Assembly: GCA_030562215.1 (NCBI GenBank)
Contig: JAUPFL010000001.1
Location: 3,274,501 to 3,338,500 of the forward strand
Source: Peribacillus frigoritolerans
GTDB lineage: Bacteria; Bacillota; Bacilli; Bacillales; DSM-1321
DNA: 64,000 nucleotides
Direction of reading: 5' to 3'
Each line of letters opens with the position of its first letter. Within the stretch, counting starts at the first letter, position 1. The position numbers were made by a program, and so were the translations under genes. The notes under the pieces are model-generated. The model did no database searches. It had not been told where the DNA came from and saw nothing but the letters and a program-made list of their open reading frames with translations. Positions 12,084 to 22,825 of the stretch are shown here, one piece after another.

Positions 12084-12488
12084 ATGATTAAACCATATTT
12101 AATGTTTAACAGAGAATGTGAAGAGGCTTTCAAACTTTATATTGAGGCATTTGGTGGGGAACTTATTGTTATGCAAAAATATAGTGAGATCCCATCAAAT
12201 CCAGACTTTCCTGTTGAAGAGAGTGATAAAGACCTTGTTCTTTACTCACAATTAAGATTAACAGAAGATGGAATTATAATGGGTTCTGATTCAAACCGGG
12301 AATTGAATGATAGTGACAAAATGGTTGTAAGTGTAGAGCTTAACTCGGAGGAAAAAGCTAGAAAGGCATGGAACATATTAAAAGAAGATGGATCTATAAA
12401 TATGGATCTTCATGAAACATTTTTTGCGAAACTTCACGGTTCATTGAAGGATAAATTTGGTGTTTCATGGATGTTTACTGTCAATTAA
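12084..12488 (+). CDS. VOC-superfamily protein, PhnB-like
   Basis: Small protein of 134 residues with the glyoxalase/VOC fold of the PhnB/YjdN subgroup. The start MIKPYLMFNRECEEAFKLYI and following FGGE are typical, and the end reads HGSLKDKFGVSWMFTVN, where the family has the conserved YGxLxDxFGxxW pattern (here with His at the first place). No substrate is known for most members. ATG 12084 is preceded by AAGGAGA at 12071; the longer frame from 12063 is only read-through of that site. It is a lone gene with no partner on its strand. Confidence 0.85.
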   Translation: MIKPYLMFNRECEEAFKLYIEAFGGELIVMQKYSEIPSNPDFPVEESDKDLVLYSQLRLTEDGIIMGSDSNRELNDSDKMVVSVELNSEEKARKAWNILKEDGSINMDLHETFFAKLHGSLKDKFGVSWMFTVN

Positions 12489-12638
12489 AACTATTCTTGA
12501 ATCTAAGTTCAGAAGACATCCTTCTTTGTAAAGTCGTTAGGGACAGAAATTGGAGAATATATAAGTAGGGGGATAATCAATTATTGAGAAGGGTTTAAAA
12601 TCCTCATTAATACTCGGACGCTTTAATGGAGTAACTAA

Positions 12639-12684
12639 AAAAAGCCCGATTTCTTAATATTAATACTAAGAAATCGGGCTTTTT
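12639..12684. terminator. Strong bidirectional terminator
   Basis: The 16-bp perfect stem AAAGCCCGATTTCTTA/TAAGAAATCGGGCTTT is flanked by A and T runs. It insulates the VOC gene from the rph leader region. Confidence 0.85.
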
Positions 12685-12972
12685 AATATTGGAATTTCTT
12701 AAGGCGGTACATCCGTATTTTCCTGAGGCTGCAATAAATGATTGGATATCATTTATGTGAGTGAATTTTCTTGTAAAATGGGGTTTTTTCTGCCTGTGAA
12801 TTTACTACAATTGTGGTCGTGGAAATACATTGAAAAAAATGAGAAAATATGATAAATTTATATAGATACACCGATTTTATATTTTTATGTATATTATACC
12901 CTATTGTGATTATACATCATAAAATCCTTTTCAGTCAATCCCTATTTTTTTTTTTTTAAAGGAGTGTTTGAT

Positions 12973-13026
12973 ATGAACATGGAACTTGGCGAGGAGGAAG
13001 AACGAGTGGACAGCATGATTATTTGA
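12973..13026 (+). CDS. Possible 17-residue leader peptide upstream of rph
   Basis: A tiny reading frame (MNMELGEEEERVDSMII, stop) has a very good RBS, AAAGGAG at 12958-12964, with 8-base spacing after a run of T. It lies in the 400-bp leader of the rifamycin phosphotransferase gene and ends 64 bases before that start. It could be a regulatory leader peptide or a chance frame; nothing in its sequence points to a known class. Confidence 0.35.
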   Translation: MNMELGEEEERVDSMII

Positions 13027-13075
13027 TTACATGAATAATTTTTGTCATATGATTCGTCTTGGAATTGAGCGATGA

Positions 13076-15705
<2,630 letters not shown>

Positions 15706-15806
15706 TTCATTACATTTCAATCATAAAAGAAGAGCATTCGAATTAGGAGAATCATTGAAATCATGAAATCGAACCTTTATTAAAGGGCCACTTTTATGCA
15801 ATAACC

Positions 15807-15850
15807 AAAGCCCAATTTCTCGCTTACAACACCGGGAAATTGGGCTTTTT
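15807..15850 (+). terminator. Terminator of rph
   Basis: The stem AAAGCCCAATTTC/GAAATTGGGCTTT has a 16-base loop and is followed by TTTT. Confidence 0.8.
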
Positions 15851-16177
15851 ATATTTGGGTTTTATTATCGCTGTAAATTCACAATTATCTATTCTTAGAA
15901 GTGAAAAATCTTGATTTAATGATGGTTTTACATTGAAGACATGTAAACTACGTATTCGTCTTGGACAGCTTTAGAATTTTATAACGGCTTGTTTTTCTTA
16001 AAGGCCACTAAAACGCCTTAAAGTAGAGCACAGTGTTGAATATAAGGGCGCCCCTCTTGGAATTAGAATACGTTTTTATTTTAGGTAGCTTGACAACTGA
16101 AACATGTGAAATTTATTCAATTGGTAAATGTAATAGACTCCTATCGTAAATCGGTCCCTAAAGCGCTTTTAATCATT
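15851..16177. other. Intergenic region between rph and the GyrI-like pseudogene
   Basis: Low-complexity AT-rich sequence with no convincing gene, RNA or repeat. Confidence 0.4.
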
Positions 16178-16603
16178 TTATTTTATTGGAACCCATCTTT
16201 CACAAGATGGATTCGGATAAGCTCCTTGATATACTTCAAGTGATGCTATTTTCAGCATGTTCGCATCGATTGGATGGGAACCATTCCGAAAAAATTTGTT
16301 TCCACGTACTCACGATAGCCTCTGGTATTTCTAAGCTGGAAAATCCATCAGGTACATCACCATTTTATTCTGTTGCAATCCAATAACCCATGACGTTTTC
16401 CGCTTCTTGATAATTATCTGTGATACCCAATAAACCTTGATTTTGTCCATTAATTAATTGAGCTAATGAATCGATGGTCCATCATTATTGGCTTTACTCC
16501 AGAGCTTTGGAATAAGTGCATCCGTTTCCTTAGTAGCGCATGAGAGTTTTTCTTTAATCCCAACCACTTGAAAAGCATCTCTTTCAATAATTTCATATTT
16601 CAT
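16178..16603 (-). pseudogene. GyrI-like / AraC effector-binding-domain protein, decayed
   Basis: The minus strand opens well, with AAAGGAGC before ATG 16603 and MKYEIIERDAFQVVGIKEKL, the start of a stand-alone GyrI-like small-molecule-binding protein. The pieces INGQNQGLLGITDNYQEAE, VMGYWIATE, DVPDGFSSLEIPEA, TWKQIFSEWFPSNR and LEVYQGAYPNPSCERWVPIK follow in order but in different frames. One break is a missing G near 16479. Others are an in-frame TAA after WIATE, a missing strand between PEA and STW where the family has about 10-15 more residues, and another shift near 16255. Several kinds of damage in one short gene suggest real decay. Confidence 0.7.
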
Positions 16604-16847
16604 TGGTTCTGCTCCTTTCAGATTTACCTGGGTCTTGTTACTTGTACTGAACGATTCTTGAGCAACCAATGCCAAACGGCGACGATATTCCCCGCAGAAA
16701 TATTTGTCCATACATAAGGAGATACATTTGCTTTTTTTAGCTATATATTCTATAGAAATATTAAATTTTTGTATTGGTAATTATACATTATCTCCATTAT
16801 AATTTTTAAGAAAGATATTTCGGAATTTTTTAAATAAAGGAGAAATT

Positions 16848-17803
16848 ATGTATACTCATCCGACTTTAAAATATTGGAATGGAAGAATTGATTCCCAAAC
16901 TGACCTGGACAGCTTCAGATACCACCAAAGAGTGCGCTTGGCACCGATTTCGGAATTAGCCACCTCTTCCAATGCATCCAGAACTTTTGGACTGATTGGC
17001 TTTAAATGTGATGAAGGCGTCAAAAGGAATAAAGGCAGGATTGGTGCTGCCGAGGGTCCTGATCATATTAGGCAGTCGTTGGCAAAATTACCCTGTCATT
17101 TACCTTCCCAAACCGAGCTGGTGGATGCTGGCGATGTAATATGTGAAAGTACAGAGATGGAGGCCGCCCAATCTCAACTGGGATCAGCTGTTGCCCGGAT
17201 ATTGGAGAGTAAAGCGATTCCCATCATATTTGGGGAGGGCACGAAACCCTGTATGGCCATTATCTTGGGATTAGGCAATCCATTGGACCAAAAGCTAGAT
17301 TAGGGATTATTAATATTGACGCTCACTTTGATATGAGGCCTTATGAAAAAGAAACTTCATCAGGGACGATGTTTAAGCAGATTTTGGACGAAGATCAAAG
17401 TTGTGGCTATTTATGTGTCGGAATTCAGAAGCAGGGGAATACGAAGGCGCTGTTTCAAACTGCCGAGAGCAGTAATGTCGACTACATATTGGAAGAAGAT
17501 TTGTCATTGAACGAAATGGATGAAACGAAGCGGAGGATAAATGAATTCGCTAAGGAAAATGACTATATCATCCTTACATTATGTACGGATGTTATTGATT
17601 CAGCCTACGCACCTGGGGTAAGTGCACCATCGCCGTTTGGACTGGATCCGAAATTGGTCCGTGCCATTATTAGGCATATCGTATCGAATGAAAAGATCCT
17701 TTCCTTTGATATCTCGGAAGTGAACCCTTCGTTGGACGAAAATAACAAGACCGTTACATTGGCAGGGCATTTAATAAATGAGGTTTTGCTGCATTTTAAA
17801 TAA
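16848..17803 (+). CDS. hutG: Formimidoylglutamase
   Basis: Arginase-superfamily metalloenzyme that splits N-formimino-glutamate to glutamate and formamide, the last step of histidine breakdown in Bacillus. The repaired length is 318 residues. Binuclear-metal ligands are visible: GGGHE after repair (near residue 128), NIDAHFD near 153 and CTDVIDSAYAPGVSAPSP near 245. One G is lost in the run near 17238, changing FGGGHETLYGHYLG to FGEGTKPCMAII. GGAGAAATT precedes ATG 16848. No other hut gene is adjacent, so it is an orphan here; the rest of the pathway may be elsewhere. Confidence 0.92.
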
Positions 17804-17910
17804 TGGACATGGAATAGGGGCAACTCCAATTCGGTCCTTCCAGAAAGGGAGTTCCTTTTCGTACCGACTGTTGGGGCTTTCCTCAAAGCGAAACACCTTT
17901 GACAGCGCCC

Positions 17911-17946
17911 AGACTGTCCATGAATCATTCATGGACAGTCTTTTTG
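17911..17946 (+). terminator. Terminator of hutG
   Basis: The inverted repeat AGACTGTCCATGAAT/ATTCATGGACAGTCT (15 bp, near-zero spacer) is followed by TTTTT. Confidence 0.85.
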
Positions 17947-18110
17947 CACTCTCTTTACAAGGATTTAGGGTCCCTGGCATTGCTTCGTTCGACTAACCCT
18001 TTAAAGTATAAAGGCATGTAGATTCTCCAAGACTCTGCTAAGTTCAATACTGATACTTGTAGGTTTTTGGTTTATAATAACAACCATCTAGCCTTTTGAG
18101 GAGGGATTCC

Positions 18111-18266
18111 ATGAATGAGTATAAAGTAACGGTCAGGAATGGCAGTACCTTAATTTTGTCGGAAATCATTAAAGCTGAAGACGAAAGAGAAGTCCTTGGC
18201 ACTCTTTTGATTTCCAGTGAATTATTTAATCAACCATTTACCGACATCAGGATTTTAGAACGCTGA
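18111..18266 (+). CDS. Small protein of unknown function (51 aa)
   Basis: The sequence reads MNEYKVTVRNGSTLILSEI and ends FTDIRILER, 51 residues. GAGGAGGGATT precedes the ATG, and the codon use looks coding. It has the look of a small beta-rich cytosolic protein, with no transmembrane segment or cysteine. I do not recognise a family. It stands alone, 60 bases before the HMCES-like gene, and may be co-transcribed with it. Confidence 0.6.
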   Translation: MNEYKVTVRNGSTLILSEIIKAEDEREVLGTLLISSELFNQPFTDIRILER

Positions 18267-18326
18267 TTTGTGCCTGCCCGTTCCATTTGATACACTGTAA
18301 GAAATCTTAATACGGTAGGCGATACT

Positions 18327-18998
18327 ATGTGTGGACGTTTCACTCTTTTCACTGACATAGAAGAAATAAAAGAACGGTTTGATATTCAAGGATCATTTGA
18401 TGAGGAATACCAATTCAGCTACAATATTGCTCCTTCCCAATCCGTGCTCTCCGTCATTAATGATGGGGAAAGGAATCGACTTGGATATCTTCGGTGGGGA
18501 CTCATTCCTTTCTGGGCAAAAGACGTAAAAGTGGGCTACAAAATGATCAATGCCAGAGCGGAAACCATTGCTGAGAAAGCAAGCTTCAGGAATGCGTATG
18601 AGAAGAAGAGATGCTTGATAATCGCTGACTCTTTTTATGAATGGAAGAAGACGCCAGAAAGAAAAATACCGATGCGAATAAAACTGAAGAATCATGCTCC
18701 ATTTGGAATGGCCGGTCTCTGGGAATCCTGGAAATCTCCTGAAGGCATCAGCATTTATTCGTGCTCCGTTATAACAACCGTGCCTAATGAGCTAATGACC
18801 AGCATTCATGATCGCATGCCTGTCATCCTTAAACCGGAAGATGAAAAAGATTGGTTGAATCCTTCCATTAATGATCCTGCTTATCTGCAACAGTATTTAA
18901 AGTCATTCGATTCGGAACAGATGGAAGCATTTGAAGTATCGACTGATGTGAACTCGACTAAAAATAATTCACCTAACCTAATCCAACAAATTTGCTGA
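18327..18998 (+). CDS. HMCES/YedK-family SOS response-associated peptidase
   Basis: SRAP-domain protein of 223 residues that crosslinks to abasic sites in single-stranded DNA and protects them. The catalytic Cys2 is exposed after removal of Met1 (MCGRFT). The other active-site residues are seen too: Asn in NARAET (about residue 75), Glu in SFYEWK (about 107) and His in IHDRMPVIL (about 163). The C-terminal NSTKNNSPNLIQQI is conserved in bacterial members. The start is fixed by the need for Cys at position 2. Confidence 0.95.
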   Translation: MCGRFTLFTDIEEIKERFDIQGSFDEEYQFSYNIAPSQSVLSVINDGERNRLGYLRWGLIPFWAKDVKVGYKMINARAETIAEKASFRNAYEKKRCLIIADSFYEWKKTPERKIPMRIKLKNHAPFGMAGLWESWKSPEGISIYSCSVITTVPNELMTSIHDRMPVILKPEDEKDWLNPSINDPAYLQQYLKSFDSEQMEAFEVSTDVNSTKNNSPNLIQQIC

Positions 18999-19017
18999 GA
19001 AGTCATTAGACCTCTAG

Positions 19018-19195
19018 GACTGTAGACAACTTGATGAAAATCGAGTTTGTCTACATTTTTTTGTTTGTACAATTTGAACGTTGATCTCCTCTCAAGAAAC
19101 TCGCTTTCCGCGGGCGGTCCTCCCTCGGCGCCTTTGCGCCTGCGGGGCTCCCCAGGACTCACTTTTCCCGCAGGAGTCTCGCACACTCGCTCCAA
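19018..19195. repeat. Copy 1 of a 180-bp GC-rich inverted repeat element
   Basis: Consists of a GC-rich block (19084-19195, with GCTTTCCGCGGGCGGTCC and GGCGCCTTTGCGCCTGCGGG) joined to an AT-rich arm with TTTGTACAATTTGAACGTTGAT and TTTGTCTACA. An almost identical copy in opposite orientation lies at 21022-21197, on the other side of the SAM-riboswitch gene. It resembles the intergenic palindromic repeats common in Bacillaceae chromosomes; it encodes nothing. Confidence 0.85.
19021..19062 (+). terminator. Terminator of the HMCES-like gene, inside repeat copy 1
   Basis: TGTAGACAA/TTGTCTACA with further imperfect pairing, then seven T. It uses the AT-rich arm of the repeat. Confidence 0.65.
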
Positions 19196-19405
19196 CCAAC
19201 TTTGTTCTCTTTATGAACAGTAGGAGTGCAGGTGAAATACTTTAAAATTAACCCTTGCGAAAATAGACAAAATGCTGTACTGTTATATTTGCTTTTCAAA
19301 ACGACTTTCGATGTCACTTTCACAAACTCAGATGGTTTCGGCAAGTTTTCAGCCCGGTACTTTTCTGGCAGGCATCGTAATTTTTGATAAATTATATAAT
19401 GTAAT

Positions 19406-19514
19406 CTTCTTATCAAGAGAGACGGAGGGACTGGCCCGAAGATGTCTCGGCAGCGGACTTAAATGGAGTGCTGTGCCAAATCCAGCAGGCTGATTTTCGC
19501 CTGAAAGATAAGGA
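19406..19514 (+). ncRNA. SAM-I (S-box) riboswitch
   Basis: Matches the S-box pattern: P1 strand CTTATCAAGAGAG, GGAGGGACTGGCCCGAAGA, TGTCTCGGCAGC, the P3/P4 segments with GTGCTGTGCCAAATCCAGCAGG, and closing GAAAGATAAGG that pairs with the 5' CTTATC. A TATAAT -10 box sits about 8 bases upstream. The terminator at 19532 follows, so S-adenosylmethionine binding should switch off the transporter gene at 19699. Confidence 0.92.
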
Positions 19515-19531
19515 GGGTGTTTTTATAAATT

Positions 19532-19572
19532 AAAAGACCTCTTCTTGCTGTTAAATAGAAGGGGTCTTTTTT
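19532..19572 (+). terminator. Riboswitch-controlled terminator
   Basis: The 14-bp stem AAAAGACCTCTTCT/AGAAGGGGTCTTTT has one G-U pair and an 11-base loop and is followed by T-rich sequence. It stands between the S-box aptamer and the transporter start. Confidence 0.85.
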
Positions 19573-19698
19573 ATTTTTTGCTTTAGCTTCCATGACTGGA
19601 TAATCAGGTAGGTTCAAATTGGAGTTATTTGCGAAAAACTGTTAATAGAATAAGAGCTGTGACACATGTCGCGGGAAAAATAAAAAGAGGTGTACATC

Positions 19699-21006
19699 AT
19701 GAGTGCAAACAATAAAGGGAATCCATGGGCATTGATCCCATTTGTCGTTTTTTTAATTTTATTTATAGGTTCCGGAATCATCACTAAAGATTTCTATTCA
19801 TTTCCGGTGATTGTAGCGATTTCAATTGCATCTGCAGCTGCATTGGCGATGAATCGGAAAGAGACTTTCAATCAAAAGGTTGAAATCTTCTGTAAAGGTG
19901 CCGGGGACGCCAATATTATGTTAATGGTTATCATTTTCCTTTTAGCCGGCGCTTTTTCCGAAGTTGCCAATGGCATGGGGGCAGTTGAATCAACCGTGAA
20001 TCTTGCTTTAGCGGTTTTTCCGCAAAATCTTTTAATGGTAGGGATTTTCATCATCGCTTGTTTTATTTCCTTATCCATGGGGACGAGCATGGGAACGATT
20101 GTAGCACTTGCGCCTATCGGGGTTGGAATTAGTGAGCAAACAGATATTTCGCTAGCCCTTTCCATGGCGGCCGTTATTGGTGGTGCGATGTTTGGTGATA
20201 ATCTTTCATTCATTTCAGATACGACTATCGCCGCAGTTCGAACGCAGGGAACGAAAATGAAGGATAAGTTTAAAGTGAATTTTTTCATCGTTTTACCTGC
20301 AGCCATCATCACATGTGCCATCCTAGGAATTTTAACGATGGGTGAACAAGCTGACATCTCCCAACAGTCTTATGATTGGGTGAAGATTCTTCCGTATCTT
20401 TGCGTATTGATCACTGCATTGGCAGGAGTCAATGTGTTCCTGGTCCTTTCCATCGGAATCGTATTTGCCGGAATTATCGGGTTGGCCGATGGAAGTTATC
20501 AACCGTTGGGTGTCATTCAAAAAGTTGGGGAAGGAATGGCGGGAATGTATGAAATTTCCTTCCTTGCCATTTTAATTGCAGGTATGGTAGCTGTAATTAA
20601 ACATAATGGTGGCATCGATTATCTACTTCACCTTGTGACCCGAAATAGCAAATCAAAAAGAGGGGCGGAATTCAGCATTGCGGGGCTTGTTGGTTTAACG
20701 AACCTTTCAACGGCAAATAACACGATTTCGATTATCATTGCCGGTCCACTTGCCAAAAATATTGCTGAAAAGTACGGGATTGATCCGCGTAAATCGGCGA
20801 GCGTGCTTGACATTTTTGCATGTTGTATCCAAGGGTTGATCCCATATGGAGCACAACTGCTTGTTGCAGCAGGGGTAGCAAAGATTTCTCCGTTAAGCAT
20901 CTTGCCGTATTCATATTACCCTATCCTGATTGGACTTTGTGGCGTCATTGCCATCCTGATTGGTTTTCCACGGTTTCAGCCGGGAAATGATGGATCGAAG
21001 AACTAA
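19699..21006 (+). CDS. NhaC-superfamily transporter, probable methionine importer (MetT-like)
   Basis: Integral membrane carrier of 435 residues with about 11-12 hydrophobic segments and Na+/H+-antiporter-family motifs (SLSMGTSMGTIVALAPIG, GGAMFGDNLSFISDTTIAA, GLTNLSTANNTISIIIAGP). The closest Bacillus name I can offer is YuiF, a putative amino-acid transporter. The SAM riboswitch upstream means it is made when SAM, hence methionine, is low. MetT, a predicted methionine transporter, is the NhaC-superfamily member known to be under S-box control in other bacteria. ATG 19699 is chosen over GTG 19690 because AAAAGAGG sits 8 bases upstream. The sequence is intact. Confidence 0.8.
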   Translation: MSANNKGNPWALIPFVVFLILFIGSGIITKDFYSFPVIVAISIASAAALAMNRKETFNQKVEIFCKGAGDANIMLMVIIFLLAGAFSEVANGMGAVESTVNLALAVFPQNLLMVGIFIIACFISLSMGTSMGTIVALAPIGVGISEQTDISLALSMAAVIGGAMFGDNLSFISDTTIAAVRTQGTKMKDKFKVNFFIVLPAAIITCAILGILTMGEQADISQQSYDWVKILPYLCVLITALAGVNVFLVLSIGIVFAGIIGLADGSYQPLGVIQKVGEGMAGMYEISFLAILIAGMVAVIKHNGGIDYLLHLVTRNSKSKRGAEFSIAGLVGLTNLSTANNTISIIIAGPLAKNIAEKYGIDPRKSASVLDIFACCIQGLIPYGAQLLVAAGVAKISPLSILPYSYYPILIGLCGVIAILIGFPRFQPGNDGSKN

Positions 21007-21021
21007 AAGTTAAAACAAAGT

Positions 21022-21197
21022 GATTGGAGCGGGTGTGCGAGACTCCTGCGGGAAAAGCGAGTCCAGGGAGACCCCGCAGGCGCAAAGGCGCCGAGGAGGC
21101 TCCCGGACCGCCCGCGGAAAGCGAGTGCCTGGAGGGGAATCAACAACATTCAAATTGTACAAACCCCTAAAATTTCATTGAGTTTGTCTACAGTCTG
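21022..21197. repeat. Copy 2 of the 180-bp GC-rich repeat, inverted relative to copy 1
   Basis: Reads GTGCGAGACTCCTGCGGGAA through AGGCGCAAAGGCGCCGAGGA to CGCCCGCGGAAAGCGAGTG, then TTCAAATTGTACAAA and TTTGTCTACAGTCTG: the reverse complement of 19018-19195 with few differences. Copy 2 has a few extra bases in the middle (GGCTCCCGGACC against GGACC). Confidence 0.85.
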
Positions 21198-21230
21198 AAC
21201 ACCCTGAATCATTGGATACAGGGTGTTTTC
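21198..21230 (+). terminator. Terminator of the MetT-like gene
   Basis: The perfect 9-bp stem AACACCCTG/CAGGGTGTT with a 12-base loop is followed by TTTTC, directly after repeat copy 2. Confidence 0.7.
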
Positions 21231-21356
21231 TGTATGGGTGAATTAATAAAACATGAATTTTCCGAAGTCATCATCACTTTTATGTCTTAATCAAGCATTC
21301 TTCAATTCATCTGCTTGATTCCGGTCCAAATTAATGATGGTTGTGTACGACACCTG

Positions 21357-21902
21357 TCATGAATAGAGGACAACACCAACTAAACCAGAAAGAATGATTA
21401 CATAGGCTGGATGCCAGCGTAATTTCATTAGGGCAAATAACGATAAACCAAAAACGAGTAATGAGCTTATCGTATGCCATGAAAAGTTCACGGCTATCAT
21501 ATGATTTGAGAGTGCAAAGCTGATCGCTGCAAAGAGGATTAAACTAGTGACAATGGGTCTTAAGCCATAAAACATGGATTGAATAACCGGGTAATGATTC
21601 AATTTGCTGAAGAAGGAGGCTATAACGGTTACGAAAATAATAGCAGGAAGCAAGATTCCGAGAGCAGATGATATGGCTCCTGCTAATCCAGCAGTCGAAT
21701 AGCCTACGAGAATGGCACTATTGGCGGTGACAGGTCCTGGGGACATTCCGGAAATGGCGATGATATCAGTAAATTGCTGCGTCGTCATCCATCCATGCTG
21801 TGAGACTTCCGATTCTATTACGGGAATCATGGCGTATCCGCCTCCGAACGATACAAAGCCGATAATAAAGAAGGTGCTAAACAACTCCCACAATTCCATC
21901 AT
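21357..21902 (-). CDS. Chromate transporter family protein, half-size (YwrA/YwrB-like)
   Basis: Membrane protein of 181 residues with about six hydrophobic segments, one of a pair of single-domain CHR proteins (in Gram-negative ChrA the two halves are fused). Family motifs: FIIGFVSFGGGYAMIPVIE near the N-terminus and ISGMSPGPVTANSAILVGY. It may export chromate or carry another oxyanion; in B. subtilis the ywrA/ywrB pair has been tied to chromate efflux. It lies 49 bases downstream of its partner and is probably in the same operon. Confidence 0.9.
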   Translation of the reverse strand: MMELWELFSTFFIIGFVSFGGGYAMIPVIESEVSQHGWMTTQQFTDIIAISGMSPGPVTANSAILVGYSTAGLAGAISSALGILLPAIIFVTVIASFFSKLNHYPVIQSMFYGLRPIVTSLILFAAISFALSNHMIAVNFSWHTISSLLVFGLSLFALMKLRWHPAYVIILSGLVGVVLYS

Positions 21903-21951
21903 TCCATCACACGCTCTCTTTAAAATTAGTTAGGACCGTTTTTTGATTTAA

Positions 21952-22581
21952 CTATATGCCAGCACCCATGAAAGGTTCGAAATCATTTTCTCCATTTCCT
22001 ATATTTTTTCTGCCCATCTTGACATCGTAACCTAATTTTCTCTTAATGGAGAAGGTCACAATACCAGCTACAGCTCCTGCTAATATAACCATCACAGGGT
22101 GCAGAAAGAAAAGGACGGGAATTCCTGCTATCAAAATAAAGAAAGTTGTTTTGTCTACAATAGCCGTTTTTCCTATTTTGATAGCCGCATAGGCGATGAT
22201 GGCCACTATGGAAGCTCTGATCGATATGAATGCGGATTCTATCTTCGGATTATCCTGAATGAAAAAATACAAAATGCCCAGGAGCAGTACAATTAAAAAG
22301 GTAGGTAATGAAACACCGATCATTGCTGCCATTGCTCCCTTCATTCCGGCAATCCGATGGCCGATAAAGGTGGCGGAGTTAATGGCGACAGCTCCCGGTA
22401 CGGACTGAGATAAAGCGAAAACATCCGTCACTTCTTCACTTTTCATCCATTTTCTTTTTTCGACCACTTCTTTTTCGATTAAAGGGATCATCGCAAACCC
22501 GCCTCCGAATGTGACAGGTGCTATTTTAATAAAGGTCCAAAATAATTGGAATAGAGTTTTCCATTGTCCTTTCATTGACAT
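21952..22581 (-). CDS. Chromate transporter family protein, partner half
   Basis: Single-domain CHR membrane protein of 209 residues. Motifs: KIAPVTFGGGFAMIPLIEKE and ALSQSVPGAVAINSATFIGH, the counterparts of the downstream gene's motifs but diverged, as expected for two halves of an antiparallel transporter. The last 35 residues are charged and probably cytosolic. AAAGGAAGTG precedes ATG 22581. It is the first gene of the leftward operon and divergent from a LysR regulator. Confidence 0.9.
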   Translation of the reverse strand: MSMKGQWKTLFQLFWTFIKIAPVTFGGGFAMIPLIEKEVVEKRKWMKSEEVTDVFALSQSVPGAVAINSATFIGHRIAGMKGAMAAMIGVSLPTFLIVLLLGILYFFIQDNPKIESAFISIRASIVAIIAYAAIKIGKTAIVDKTTFFILIAGIPVLFFLHPVMVILAGAVAGIVTFSIKRKLGYDVKMGRKNIGNGENDFEPFMGAGI

Positions 22582-22666
22582 CCGTCACTTCCTTTGCATG
22601 CTTTGTTTAATTCTTATTATTAACATATCAAAGAATAAGGGCTGGGTAAATTGCAACAAAATCATC

Positions 22667-22689
22667 GGGTATAACAAAACGTTATACCC
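22667..22689. promoter_or_regulatory. Perfect 23-bp palindrome, candidate LysR operator
   Basis: GGGTATAAC, five bases, then GTTATACCC: a perfect 9-bp dyad in the divergent promoter region between the chromate-transporter pair and the LysR gene. The ATAAC...GTTAT core looks like LysR-type binding boxes. It sits 78 bases before the upper transporter start and 137 bases before the regulator start. Confidence 0.55.
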
Positions 22690-22825
22690 AGAAGATTTAT
22701 CCGTTTTATAAAGAATGCCGCCAATAATTGAATAGCCTCAGAATGTAACACACTATTTTCATTTCACCATTTACCTAATGATGCTATTATTTTAATAAAC
22801 TATCTAAAAACATGGGGGCGTTTTC

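Noticed and set aside
16186..16386. Plus-strand 66-codon frame
   Set aside because: It is the complement of the C-terminal part of the GyrI-like pseudogene, whose minus-strand translation is clearly protein-like.
19405..19575. T-box or other amino-acid leader as an explanation of the structured region
   Set aside because: No T-box sequence; the GGAGGGACTGGCCC and closing GATAAGG elements are S-box specific.
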